In this document: positions 1 to 7,459 of the stretch, piece after piece | How the letters are laid out: each line of letters starts with the position of its first letter | How positions within the stretch are numbered: position 1 is the first letter of the stretch | From: a bacterium | Lineage (GTDB): Bacteria > Elusimicrobiota > Elusimicrobia > Elusimicrobiales > UBA9959 | DNA: 64,000 nucleotides | Assembly (NCBI GenBank): GCA_021786295.1 | Contig: JAJYNO010000017.1 | Coordinates: 62,001 to 126,000, forward strand | Direction of reading: 5' to 3' | The notes under the pieces: model-generated | Seen by the model: the letters and a program-made list of their open reading frames with translations, nothing else | Told to the model about the DNA's origin: nothing | Database searches by the model: none | Made by a program: the position numbers and the translations under genes

Positions 1-77
1 TTCTTGCAGAAGAGGCCGCGGCGGCCGGGGGCGGATTTCTCGATGCTGAGCTTGCTGTCGGTCGGGGCGCAGATCAT
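1..77 (-). CDS. gcvPB: Glycine dehydrogenase (decarboxylating) subunit 2, 5' end only
   Basis: Only the first 25 codons lie in the window; the gene runs off the left edge. Its ATG overlaps the gcvPA stop codon (ATGA), which implies translational coupling. The visible N terminus (MICAPTDSKLS, then PGRRG) resembles the start of subunit 2 of the two-subunit P protein. In that family subunit 2 carries the PLP lysine and, with subunit 1, decarboxylates glycine and loads the aminomethyl group onto lipoyl-GcvH. The PLP site is outside the window, so the call rests on the N-terminal match and on being last in a gcvT-H-PA order. Confidence 0.85.
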   Translation of the reverse strand, partial: MICAPTDSKLSIEKSAPGRRGLFCK

Positions 78-1405
78 ATGGCCTCCTTGATGGCGTCGGC
101 GAGCTTCAGGATGTCCGCTTCGGTCTTGGTCTCGGTGGCGCAGACCAGCAGCGTCTCGCCGAGTTCCGGGTAGAGCGGCGCTAGCGGCAGGCCCGGGTCT
201 ACCCCCTTCATGGCGAGCGCTTTCTCGCGCAGCGCCGCGGCCTTGCCCGGCACCGCGAGGACGAACTCGTTGAAGAAAGGGGACTTGAACTTGAGCGAGC
301 AGCCCTTGACCGAGGAGAGCCTCTCCGCGGCGAAGGCGGCCGCTCCGGCGTTGGCCTCGGCGAGCTCCTTGAGGCCCTCGGGGCCGTAGAGCGCCGAGTA
401 GATCGTCGCCGACAGCGCGCAGAGCGCCTCGTTGGAACAGATGTTGGAGGCGGCCTTGTCGCGGCGGATATGCTGCTCGCGGGCCTGCAGCGTCAGCACG
501 AAGCCGCGCTTGCCGTCCTTGTCCCTGGTCAGGCCGCAGATGCGGCCCGGCATCTGGCGCACGTGCTCCTTTTTGCAGGAGAACAGCCCGAGGTAGGGGC
601 CGCCGTAGGCGAGCGGCAGGCCCAGGCTCTGTCCTTCGCCTACGGCGAAGTCCGCGCCGTACTCTCCGGGGGCGGCGAGGATGCCGAGGCTGACCGGGTC
701 GGCCGCGGCCACCAGCAGCGCGCCGGCCTTCTTGACGGCGTCGGAGACGCCGGCCATATCCTCTATGACGCCGAGGAAGTTGGGGGTCTGTACGGCGAGG
801 CAAGCCGCTCCCTCGAGCAGGGCGGGCAGCGCGGCCTTGTCCAGCGCGCCGTCCTTCAGCGGGACCTTCACGTAGGAGTAGTCCGGGGAATGGGCGAAAT
901 AGGTCTTCAGCGTGTCCATGTACTGCGGGTTAACGCCGGCGGCGTACACGATCTTCTTGCGGCCGGTCACGCGCACCGCCGCCCGCACCGCCTCGGCGAA
1001 GGAGCTCGCGCCGTCGTACATCGACGCGTTGGCGCAGTCCATCGCGTAGAGCGAGCAGACCGTGCTCTGGAACTCGTAAATGGCCTGCAGCGTGCCCTGG
1101 CTGGCCTCGGGTTGGTACGGGGTGTAGGCGGTCAGGAATTCGGTGCGGGAGGTGACCGCCTTGACCACCGCCGGGGTGTAGCGCTCGTAGGCGCCGGCGC
1201 CGAGGAAGCTCAGCGGGCGCAGGTTCTTCTTCGAGAGTCCGGAGAGCCGCGCCGCGGCCTGGGCCTCGTCGAGGCTCTCGGCGGGCAGGTCGATCTTCGG
1301 GCGGAGGAACTTGGCCGGGACCTGCCTGACGAGGTCCTCGAAGGAAGAGGCTCCTATGGCCTTGAGCATCTCCTCCTTGTCTTTATTGGTGTGGGGAATA
1401 TACAT
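74..1405 (-). CDS. gcvPA: Glycine dehydrogenase (decarboxylating) subunit 1
   Basis: A 443-residue protein of the normal length for the N-terminal half of the split P protein. It opens with the typical YIPHT motif followed by a KDKEEML helix, and a long PLP-transferase-like fold follows. With GcvPB it forms the glycine-decarboxylating P protein in the cytoplasm. It is the third gene of a minus-strand gcvT-gcvH-gcvPA-gcvPB operon, 119 bases after gcvH, and it overlaps gcvPB by four bases. A hairpin lies in the gap to gcvH. The split subunits, rather than one chain of about 950 residues, are the form common in Firmicutes, Thermotogae and many deep-branching phyla. Confidence 0.95.
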   Translation of the reverse strand: MYIPHTNKDKEEMLKAIGASSFEDLVRQVPAKFLRPKIDLPAESLDEAQAAARLSGLSKKNLRPLSFLGAGAYERYTPAVVKAVTSRTEFLTAYTPYQPEASQGTLQAIYEFQSTVCSLYAMDCANASMYDGASSFAEAVRAAVRVTGRKKIVYAAGVNPQYMDTLKTYFAHSPDYSYVKVPLKDGALDKAALPALLEGAACLAVQTPNFLGVIEDMAGVSDAVKKAGALLVAAADPVSLGILAAPGEYGADFAVGEGQSLGLPLAYGGPYLGLFSCKKEHVRQMPGRICGLTRDKDGKRGFVLTLQAREQHIRRDKAASNICSNEALCALSATIYSALYGPEGLKELAEANAGAAAFAAERLSSVKGCSLKFKSPFFNEFVLAVPGKAAALREKALAMKGVDPGLPLAPLYPELGETLLVCATETKTEADILKLADAIKEAI

Positions 1406-1461
1406 GTGGGCTCCTGATAGCGGGACGATGGCGAACGAAAAGGGGAAACTTTCAACGGGCG

Positions 1462-1506
1462 GCGGCCAGGGGAGGTTCGGCGCGTGCCGTCCCGCTCCCT
1501 GGCCGC
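1462..1506 (-). other. Hairpin in the gcvH-gcvPA gap
   Basis: Perfect 10-bp inverted repeat (GCGGCCAGGG at 1462-1471 and CCCTGGCCGC at 1497-1506) with a 25-base loop. It sits between two genes of the same operon and no T-run follows on the minus strand. It could therefore be an RNA stability or processing element, or a weak attenuator that sets subunit ratios. The function is inferred only. Confidence 0.4.
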
Positions 1507-1524
1507 AGTCCGCGGAGGCGCAGT

Positions 1525-1911
1525 TTAGTGCGTAGCCTGTTTTACGAATTCCCTGTAGGCTGCCCAGTCCATCAGCGAGTCCGCTTCGGCCGGGTCGGAG
1601 GGTTTCATCCTGAACAGCCAGCCTTTGTCGAGCGGCGACTGGTTCAGCAGCGCCGGCTCTCCGGTGACGGCGGAATTGACGGCTATCACCTCTCCTGAAA
1701 CAGGGGCGTAGATGTCGAAGGCCGACTTGACCGACTCCACCACGGCGCAGGGCTTCTCCTTCTCGAGCTTCTGGCCTATCTTAGGGAGCTCGACGAAGAC
1801 CACGTCGCCCATTTCGTGCTGGGCGTGGTCGGAAATGCCAACGGAGGCCTCTCCGCCTGGCAGAAGCCACTCGTGCGTCTTGGTGTACTTTACTTCCTCG
1901 GGTTTAGCCAT
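1525..1911 (-). CDS. gcvH: Glycine cleavage system H protein
   Basis: A 128-residue lipoyl carrier protein. The conserved ESVKSAFDIYAPVSGE segment places the lipoylated lysine at about residue 62, and KTHEWL near the N terminus is the usual opening motif. GcvH carries the aminomethyl intermediate between the P, T and L proteins. The start at 1911 is supported by an AAGGAG box seven bases upstream; the longer open frame upstream is a shadow of gcvT. It lies 35 bases after gcvT in the operon. Confidence 0.96.
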   Translation of the reverse strand: MAKPEEVKYTKTHEWLLPGGEASVGISDHAQHEMGDVVFVELPKIGQKLEKEKPCAVVESVKSAFDIYAPVSGEVIAVNSAVTGEPALLNQSPLDKGWLFRMKPSDPAEADSLMDWAAYREFVKQATH

Positions 1912-1946
1912 TTTGATCTCCTTGCTCTCTACTGGATCCTGCCGGC

Positions 1947-3074
1947 TCACTTGCCGGTGTAAAGCGTCTTGCTGAAGGCCGTGCCCTTGTGGAAAGGCAC
2001 CGCGGCGACCTCCGCCTTCACGCGGCGGCCGCGGATCTCCACCTCGAGCGGGGTGCCGGGCTTCAGGTTCGGCGGGGTCATGTAGCCGACGCCGATGCCC
2101 CTCTTCAGCGTGGGGGAATAGGTGGCGCTGTTGAGCTCGCCGATCTCGCGCCCGTCCATATAGACCTTGCAGCCGGAGCGGGGCACGCCCCCGGTCAGCG
2201 TCACGCCGGTCAGGCGGCGCTTCACGCCGTTGGCCTTCTGGTCCACGAGGACCTGGCGGCCTATAAAATCGCCCTTGTCCAGCGAGACCACCCAGCCGTA
2301 GCCCGACTCGTAGGTGGTGTGGACGTCGTCCACGTCGGAGCCGTACAGCAGGTAGCCGCTCTCCAGGCGCAGCGTGTCGCGCGCGCCGAGGCCGCACGGG
2401 ACGATCCCGTAGGGCTTGCCGAGCTCCATCATCCTCTCCCAGACCTGCACGATGACCCGGTGCGGGGCGGTCACCTCGAAGCCGTCCTCGCCGGTGTAAC
2501 CGGTGCGGCTGACGTAGCAGTGCTCGCCGAAGATCTCCTTCTCCACGATGCCGAAGCGGGGGAGCTTGAGCGCCTCGGGGGCGAACTCCTCGAACATCTT
2601 CGGGACGCTGGGGCCCTGCACGGCCACCATCGAGAAATCGTCGCTCCTGTTCTCCACCTTCACGTGCATGCGGGCGCCCTGCGCCTTGAACCACTCGTAG
2701 TCCTTGGTGGAGGTGGTCGCGTTGACGATGACGAGGTAGCGGTCCGGGGCGAGGCAGAAGGCGATGATGTCGTCCACGAGGCCGGCGTTCTCGTTGGTCA
2801 CGTGCGAGTAGACGCCCTTGCCGGGGGTGGCCTTGCGCAGGTCGTTGGCGTTGGTCTTCTGCAGCAGCTTGAAAGCGTCGGCGCCGGTCACGAAGACCTG
2901 GCCCATGTGGGAGACGTCGAAGATGCCCGCCGACCTGCGGACGGCCTCGTGCTCCTTGAGGATGCCGGAGAACTCTATCGGCAACTCCCAGCCGTGGAAG
3001 TCCACCATCTTGCCGCCGTACTTCCTCATGGTTTCGTTCAAAGCGGTACGGCGGATGGTGGTCGCGGTGGACAT
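1947..3074 (-). CDS. gcvT: Aminomethyltransferase (glycine cleavage T protein)
   Basis: A 375-residue folate-dependent T protein, near the usual length of 360-375. Recognisable blocks are FDVSHMGQ near residue 50, MVAVQGP in the middle, SRTGYTGEDGFE (folate-site region) and GARDTLRLE. It transfers the methylene group from aminomethyl-GcvH to tetrahydrofolate and releases ammonia. It is the first gene of the operon: a GGAGG box precedes the ATG and a promoter-like pair lies about 60 bases upstream. The leader is too short for a tandem glycine riboswitch, and none was seen. Confidence 0.96.
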   Translation of the reverse strand: MSTATTIRRTALNETMRKYGGKMVDFHGWELPIEFSGILKEHEAVRRSAGIFDVSHMGQVFVTGADAFKLLQKTNANDLRKATPGKGVYSHVTNENAGLVDDIIAFCLAPDRYLVIVNATTSTKDYEWFKAQGARMHVKVENRSDDFSMVAVQGPSVPKMFEEFAPEALKLPRFGIVEKEIFGEHCYVSRTGYTGEDGFEVTAPHRVIVQVWERMMELGKPYGIVPCGLGARDTLRLESGYLLYGSDVDDVHTTYESGYGWVVSLDKGDFIGRQVLVDQKANGVKRRLTGVTLTGGVPRSGCKVYMDGREIGELNSATYSPTLKRGIGVGYMTPPNLKPGTPLEVEIRGRRVKAEVAAVPFHKGTAFSKTLYTGK

Positions 3075-3134
3075 AGTGCCTCCAGATTTTTTTGTGAGCT
3101 GTTGTTCGCGGCGAACTTTCCCCGCTTAAGGAAA

Positions 3135-3164
3135 TTTATAACAAATATGGGTTCCAATGGGCAA
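3135..3164 (-). promoter_or_regulatory. Putative sigma-70-type promoter of the gcv operon
   Basis: On the minus strand TTGCCC (3164-3159) and TATAAA (3140-3135) are separated by 18 bases, giving a leader of about 55 bases before gcvT. The same TTGCCC-18-TATAA layout recurs upstream of the AsmA-like gene at 7102-7131. Confidence 0.5.
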
Positions 3165-3217
3165 GGACGGGCGGCTGGCGGGAAAGACGGCCTGTTTTAG
3201 TTTTGTATCATGTGAGC

Positions 3218-3739
3218 ATGAGCAGGGCTTTCGTCAAGGAGGACGGCGCGGATCCCGGAGAGCCGGTCGTGCGGCAGGGGAGCGGCCGGCCCAATTACGT
3301 GACGCCGGCCGGGCTGGCCGCCCTCAGGAAGAGGGCCGCCGAACTCGCCGGGCTGCGGTCCGGGCTTTTGGCCGGGCGACGCCCGGAAGAGCCCCGCAGC
3401 CTCGAACTGCGGCAGGCGGAGGCGGATCTGGAGTACTGCGAGTCCCAGATCAAGCGCGCCATACTGGTAGACAACCGCGGGCTGGCGGCGGGGGACGTGC
3501 GTTTCGGCGCGGCAGTGAAGGTGCGCGAGCGGGACGGGTCGCTGAAAGAGCTGCTGATCGTGGGGGAGGACGAGGCAGACCCGGCTTCAGGCAGGATAAA
3601 CTGGGCCTCCCCGCTGGCGGCCTCCCTCCTGGGGAAGAAGACCGGAGACCGGGTCCTGCTCAACAGGCCCGGCGGCCCCTCGGAAGTCGAGATAGTCGCC
3701 GTCGGCTATCCGGGGAGCGCCGGAACCGGGCGCCGATAG
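3218..3739 (+). CDS. GreA/GreB-family transcription elongation factor-like protein
   Basis: About 173 residues beginning MSRAFVKED, the characteristic opening of a GreB-related family, followed by PNYVTPAGLAAL, a helical region (about residues 40-85) and a C-terminal FKBP-like domain with DVRFGAAV and LLGKKTGDRV. The ATG at 3218 is chosen because it gives the family N terminus. There is no Shine-Dalgarno box, and TATCAT ends six bases before the ATG. The coiled-coil tip lacks the obvious acidic pair that drives RNA cleavage in GreA/GreB, so it may bind the RNA polymerase secondary channel without being a classical cleavage factor. It is divergent from gcvT and convergent with xth. Confidence 0.8.
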   Translation: MSRAFVKEDGADPGEPVVRQGSGRPNYVTPAGLAALRKRAAELAGLRSGLLAGRRPEEPRSLELRQAEADLEYCESQIKRAILVDNRGLAAGDVRFGAAVKVRERDGSLKELLIVGEDEADPASGRINWASPLAASLLGKKTGDRVLLNRPGGPSEVEIVAVGYPGSAGTGRR

Positions 3740-3753
3740 TTTAGCGAAGAAAG

Positions 3754-4518
3754 TCAGGTCTCCAGTTCTATCCCGACCGGGCAGTGGTCCGACCCCTGCA
3801 CCTCGGGCAGGATGAAGGCGTCCTTCACCAGCCCGGCCTTCTCCCGGTTCACGAAGAAATAGTCCAGGCGCCAGCCGACGTTGCGCTCCCGGGCGCGGGT
3901 CTTGTAGTCCCACCAGGTGTAGCGGCCCGGTTCGGCGTGGAACGCGCGAAAAGTGTCCACCCAGCCCAGCGCCGTTATCTTGTCCAGCCAGGCGCGCTCT
4001 ATGGGCATGAAACCGGAGTTCTCAACGTTCTCCTTCGGGCGGGCCAGGTCTATCTCCCTGTGGGCGGTATTGACGTCGCCGCAGAAAACTACCGCCTTGC
4101 CGGTCTTCCTGAGCCTTTCGACCCGCGCGAGGAAGGCCTCGTAGAAATCCAGCTTGTACCTCAGCCGCTCCGGGCCCAGCCCGCCGTTAGGGAAATAGAC
4201 GTTGAGCAGATGGAACTCCGGGTATTCCAGCGCTATCACGCGGCCCTCGGCGTCGAACCGCGGCTCTCCGAAGCCGTTCGACACGGAGAGAGGCTCTTTC
4301 CGGTAGAACGCTGCGACGCCGCTGTACCCCCTGCGCTCCGCGCAGTTCCAGGCGGAGGCGTAGCCCGCCACGGCCCTGTCCCTCTCCGTCAGCTGGCCGG
4401 CGCAGGCCTTCACCTCCTGCAAGCCCAGCACGTCGGCCCCGGACGCCGCCAGGAAGCCGGCGAAGCCCTTCTTGAGAACGGCCCGGTAGCCGTTGACGTT
4501 CCAGGACAGCAGCCTCAT
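3754..4518 (-). CDS. xth: Exodeoxyribonuclease III
   Basis: A 254-residue member of the Xth/AP-endonuclease family, close to the normal length of 250-270. Active-site blocks in order are WNVNGYRA (Asn), LQEVK (metal-binding Glu), GDVNTAHREIDLA (Asp/Asn) and the C-terminal GSDHCPVGIEL (Asp-His pair). It should cleave abasic sites and act as a 3'-5' exonuclease in base-excision repair. Its ATG overlaps the lpdA stop codon by one base, so it is the last gene of the asmA-lpdA-xth operon. It converges on the gre-like gene, with 14 bases between the two stop codons. Confidence 0.94.
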   Translation of the reverse strand: MRLLSWNVNGYRAVLKKGFAGFLAASGADVLGLQEVKACAGQLTERDRAVAGYASAWNCAERRGYSGVAAFYRKEPLSVSNGFGEPRFDAEGRVIALEYPEFHLLNVYFPNGGLGPERLRYKLDFYEAFLARVERLRKTGKAVVFCGDVNTAHREIDLARPKENVENSGFMPIERAWLDKITALGWVDTFRAFHAEPGRYTWWDYKTRARERNVGWRLDYFFVNREKAGLVKDAFILPEVQGSDHCPVGIELET

Positions 4519-5882
4519 TATTTCAGCAGCGCCTCGTGTACGGCCTCGGCCATGGTCGGGTGCGCGTAGATGATCTCCCGGAGCTCCTTCTTCTTGAGCC
4601 TGAGCTTTACGGCCAGCGCGATCAGGTGGACGAGTTCCGTGGCCGGACCGCCCACAAGCTGCGCGCCCAGCACGGTCTCGTCGGCGGCGTCGAACACCAG
4701 CTGAGCGAAGCCCTCGGTCTCGTCGGTGGCCACCGCCTTGCCGATGCCGAGGTAGAAGGAGCGGGAGGTCTTGACCTGCAGGCCCTTCGCCTCGGCCTGC
4801 GCCTTGTTGAGCCCTACGGAGCCCACCTCCGGCCAGGCGTAGACGCACCTGGGGACTATCGAGTCGTCGAAGGCGAGCGAGGCCCCCATGATGTTCTCGG
4901 CGGCTATCTCGCCCTGGCGGCTGGCCGAATGGGCCAGCAGCGAGATGCCGTTGACGTCGCCTACGGCGTAGACGCCGGGGACCGCGGTGCGCATGCCGGC
5001 GTCTACTTTCACGCCCTTGCGGTCCCAGGCCAGGCCTATGCTCTCCAGGCCCATACCGGTCAGGTCGGCCGCGCGGCCGGCCCCGACCAGTATCTCCTCG
5101 GCCTCCAGGCGCGCGCCGTCCTCCAGCACCGCCGCTTTGAGGCCGCCGGAGAACTCCAGCCTTTCCGTCTTTTTGCCGAGGTGGAACCTGACCCCGCGCT
5201 TCTCGAACGAGGAGCGAACCGCTCGCGTCACCTGCGGGTCCTCTCCGGCCAGGATGTCCGGCAGCAGCTCCAGCACCTCCACCTTTACCCCGATAGAGTT
5301 GAAGAAGCAGGCGAACTCCAGCCCTATCACGCCGCCTCCCACTATCAGCAGCGACCTGGGCAGCCGCGGCAGGCCGAAGATGGTATCGGAGTCGGACAGC
5401 CGCTCGCGGTAGTCCCGGAACGGCGGGGGGAACGCGGGCCTGGTGCCGGCCGCGAGTATCGCCGCGTCGAAGTTCCTCTTCGTCTCTCCCCCGGGGCCCG
5501 TTATAGTCACCTCGCCGGGGGAGGAAAAAGCTGCCCTGCCGCGCAGGATCTCTATGCGCTTGGCCTGGAAGAGCTTCTCGAGCGAAGTCCGCAGTTTGAA
5601 CACCACGTCCGCGCGCCGGGCCTTCACCTTCTCCCAGTCCAGCATGTCCGGAGAGAAATTGACGCCGGAGCCGTCCTTCAGCAGCTTCCGCAGCCCTTCG
5701 AAGGCGTGCACGCGGTGCCCGGTGTCCAGGAAGGCCTTCGACGGGATGCAGCCCCGGTTGAGGCAGGTGCCGCCGAAGTCCCACGCTTCCGCTATCGAGA
5801 CGTCCGCGCCCAGCTCCTTCAGGCGCAGCGCGGCGGGATAGCCGCCGGGGCCGGAACCTATGACGATTACCTTTTTAGACAT
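4518..5882 (-). CDS. lpdA: Dihydrolipoamide dehydrogenase
   Basis: A 454-residue FAD disulfide oxidoreductase. The N-terminal FAD site is VIGSGPGGYPAA; the redox-active disulfide is in GGTCLNRGCIPSK; an NAD site VGGGVIGLEFA lies mid-protein; the C terminus has AHPTMAEAVHEA with the catalytic His/Glu. It reoxidises lipoyl groups. Given the gcv operon 1.5 kb away on the same strand, it is probably the L protein of the glycine cleavage system, although 2-oxoacid dehydrogenases could share it. It overlaps the upstream AsmA-like gene by eight bases and xth by one. Confidence 0.94.
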   Translation of the reverse strand: MSKKVIVIGSGPGGYPAALRLKELGADVSIAEAWDFGGTCLNRGCIPSKAFLDTGHRVHAFEGLRKLLKDGSGVNFSPDMLDWEKVKARRADVVFKLRTSLEKLFQAKRIEILRGRAAFSSPGEVTITGPGGETKRNFDAAILAAGTRPAFPPPFRDYRERLSDSDTIFGLPRLPRSLLIVGGGVIGLEFACFFNSIGVKVEVLELLPDILAGEDPQVTRAVRSSFEKRGVRFHLGKKTERLEFSGGLKAAVLEDGARLEAEEILVGAGRAADLTGMGLESIGLAWDRKGVKVDAGMRTAVPGVYAVGDVNGISLLAHSASRQGEIAAENIMGASLAFDDSIVPRCVYAWPEVGSVGLNKAQAEAKGLQVKTSRSFYLGIGKAVATDETEGFAQLVFDAADETVLGAQLVGGPATELVHLIALAVKLRLKKKELREIIYAHPTMAEAVHEALLK

Positions 5883-7095
5883 GTTGTTCTCCGGTTACTG
5901 GGAATATCCTCAAAAGCCAATTTTCCAGCGCGGCCAGGCCCTTCCTCAGTTCGGCCTCCAGCGTGGAGGAGAGCAGGGGTCTTATCTCCGGCCGGGCGAG
6001 GGGGCCGGATGCGGAAAGGTTCAGCCTGCCGCCGCCCAGCGCGGCGTCCAGCGCGGCCTCGGCTGTCCGGGCGCCGCCGTTTATCGTCAGCGCGGCGTCC
6101 AGCGAAAGCGGGTCGGAGCGCAGCGAGACTCCGCTCAGGGAGAGGCTGGAGCCCTTCAGCGAGAACGCGGCCTTCAGCGAGCCTGCCCTGAAGTCAGATC
6201 GGAAGGACAGTTGCCTCCCGGTCACCCTGGAGAGCAGGCGCAGGGCCCCGGCGATCCTGCCGGCTGTCTGGCTGTCATGGGCCGGCACCAGCAGGTCCGC
6301 CGCGGCCGCGTCGACGGAGTAGTTCTTTTCCGGCAGGGGCCTGCGGATATTGAAGAGCTTCCAGGCCGCGTTGAAAGAGCCCAGGGTAGCCGCGCCGTAG
6401 GAGACCCCCGTGGCCGCGAAACTGCCGTTCGTGGAGGAGAGCCCCCCGTAATCGAAGTTCGCCTCCGCGTCCAGCTTCGCCGCGCCGGAGAGCAGCCGGC
6501 CGCCGGCCGCGGTACTGATCAGGCCCGAGGCCCTGACCGAATAATTGCCGCCGAAGGCGGAATAATGCGTCAGGTCCAGGTCCGCGTTCCGGACGGACAG
6601 CGAGAGGCCAGAAGTCCCCATGTCGGCCTCCACGGAGGCGTTCCTGAGCCGGAGCTCGGTGGTGTTCCAGGTGAGGTGCAGGCCTTTGTCCGTTCTGGGC
6701 AGCAGCGCCAGCAGGTCCTCGAAGTCCCAGCGGCCGTTCTCTTCGCGCAGTTTTATCACCGGCTTGTCCAGCTCGACGCGGGCCAAATAGAAGCGGTTCC
6801 GCAGGAGGGCTCCCAGGCGCGGGCGTATCATGATCCGGTCGGCGCAGAAGAAACTGCCTTTGGAGAAATCCGGCCTGCGCGAGACGCAGGCTCCCCGTAT
6901 GATCACGCCGCTCAGCGGCGAGAAGGAGACGCCGCTCAGGCGCACCTCGCGGCCGAGCCTTTTGGACGCCTGCGCGCCTGCCTGGTCCGTTACGAGGGCC
7001 GCGAAACGCCGGTATTTGAAGTAGACCAGGGCAGCGGAGCAGAGCAGCAGCGCCGCCAGGGAAAACAGGAAGATGCGCGCGCGGGTCGGCCTCAT
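5875..7095 (-). CDS. AsmA-like envelope protein
   Basis: About 406 residues. A single N-terminal transmembrane anchor (roughly residues 8-25) is followed by a beta-rich region with repeated amphipathic segments typical of AsmA/YhjG proteins, which face the periplasm and are implicated in lipid transport or outer-membrane assembly. The ATG at 7095 gives a clean anchor (MRPTRARIFLFSL); a longer frame starting with TTG would place charged residues before it. A strong TATAAT box ends six bases before this ATG and there is no Shine-Dalgarno box, suggesting a leaderless transcript. It is the first gene of an operon with lpdA and xth. The family assignment comes from overall character, not a diagnostic motif. 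Confidence 0.65.
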   Translation of the reverse strand: MRPTRARIFLFSLAALLLCSAALVYFKYRRFAALVTDQAGAQASKRLGREVRLSGVSFSPLSGVIIRGACVSRRPDFSKGSFFCADRIMIRPRLGALLRNRFYLARVELDKPVIKLREENGRWDFEDLLALLPRTDKGLHLTWNTTELRLRNASVEADMGTSGLSLSVRNADLDLTHYSAFGGNYSVRASGLISTAAGGRLLSGAAKLDAEANFDYGGLSSTNGSFAATGVSYGAATLGSFNAAWKLFNIRRPLPEKNYSVDAAAADLLVPAHDSQTAGRIAGALRLLSRVTGRQLSFRSDFRAGSLKAAFSLKGSSLSLSGVSLRSDPLSLDAALTINGGARTAEAALDAALGGGRLNLSASGPLARPEIRPLLSSTLEAELRKGLAALENWLLRIFPVTGEQHV

Positions 7096-7101
7096 GGATA
7101 A

Positions 7102-7131
7102 ATTATAGGTTCTTAGCGGAGCGCCGGGCAA
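7102..7131 (-). promoter_or_regulatory. Strong promoter abutting the AsmA-like start codon
   Basis: TTGCCC (7131-7126), an 18-base spacer, and the perfect -10 box TATAAT (7107-7102). Only six bases separate the -10 from the ATG at 7095, so transcription would begin at or next to the start codon. Confidence 0.7.
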
Positions 7132-7147
7132 GGACGGACGGCGCGCC

Positions 7148-7459
7148 TCAGCGCGGCAGGGCCTTGGCGATGGCGGCCCTCAGCAGGGAGGATTGCTCCC
7201 GGTCCAGGATGACCAGCCGGTAGTTGTGATAGCCTTCCCGGTCGTGCGCGGCTTCGGCTATCCTGGCCCGCACAGCGGGGAAAAGCGCCCCGCCAAGCTC
7301 GAAATCCAGCGCCAGCTCCGCGCCTTCAGGCAGATGGAAATGGCTGACCAGCTCGGCGTCGGAGGGGGAAAGGTAGGCCAGGCGCCCCCAGAGCTGAGGC
7401 AGGTCCAGCGCGGTCCGGAAGGAGACCGGGATCCAGGAATCCGCCCTATTTCGGCTCAT
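7148..7459 (-). CDS. Small protein, possibly PilZ-like
   Basis: 103 residues, no signal peptide or membrane segment. The alternating hydrophobic strands (LALDFELGG, then YRLVILD) look like a small beta-barrel of PilZ type, but the RxxxR and D/NxSxxG motifs that bind c-di-GMP are not visible, so binding is doubtful. The start overlaps the end of the preceding receiver-propeller gene by 14 bases; it is the last gene of a three-gene minus-strand operon with that protein and the beta-barrel/LysM protein. No firm function is proposed. Confidence 0.5.
   Translation of the reverse strand: MSRNRADSWIPVSFRTALDLPQLWGRLAYLSPSDAELVSHFHLPEGAELALDFELGGALFPAVRARIAEAAHDREGYHNYRLVILDREQSSLLRAAIAKALPR

Noticed and set aside
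470..1417. Long plus-strand open frame opposite gcvPA
   Set aside because: GC-rich antisense frames stay open by chance; its composition (Gly/Arg/Ala/Val-rich) and position fully inside gcvPA mark it as a shadow.
3075..3134. Glycine riboswitch before gcvT
   Set aside because: The leader is about 55-60 bases, too short for even one aptamer, and no conserved core is visible.
3754..5784. 676-codon minus-strand frame spanning lpdA and xth
   Set aside because: Only the last 254 codons (Xth) are protein-like; the first part is an out-of-frame reading of lpdA.
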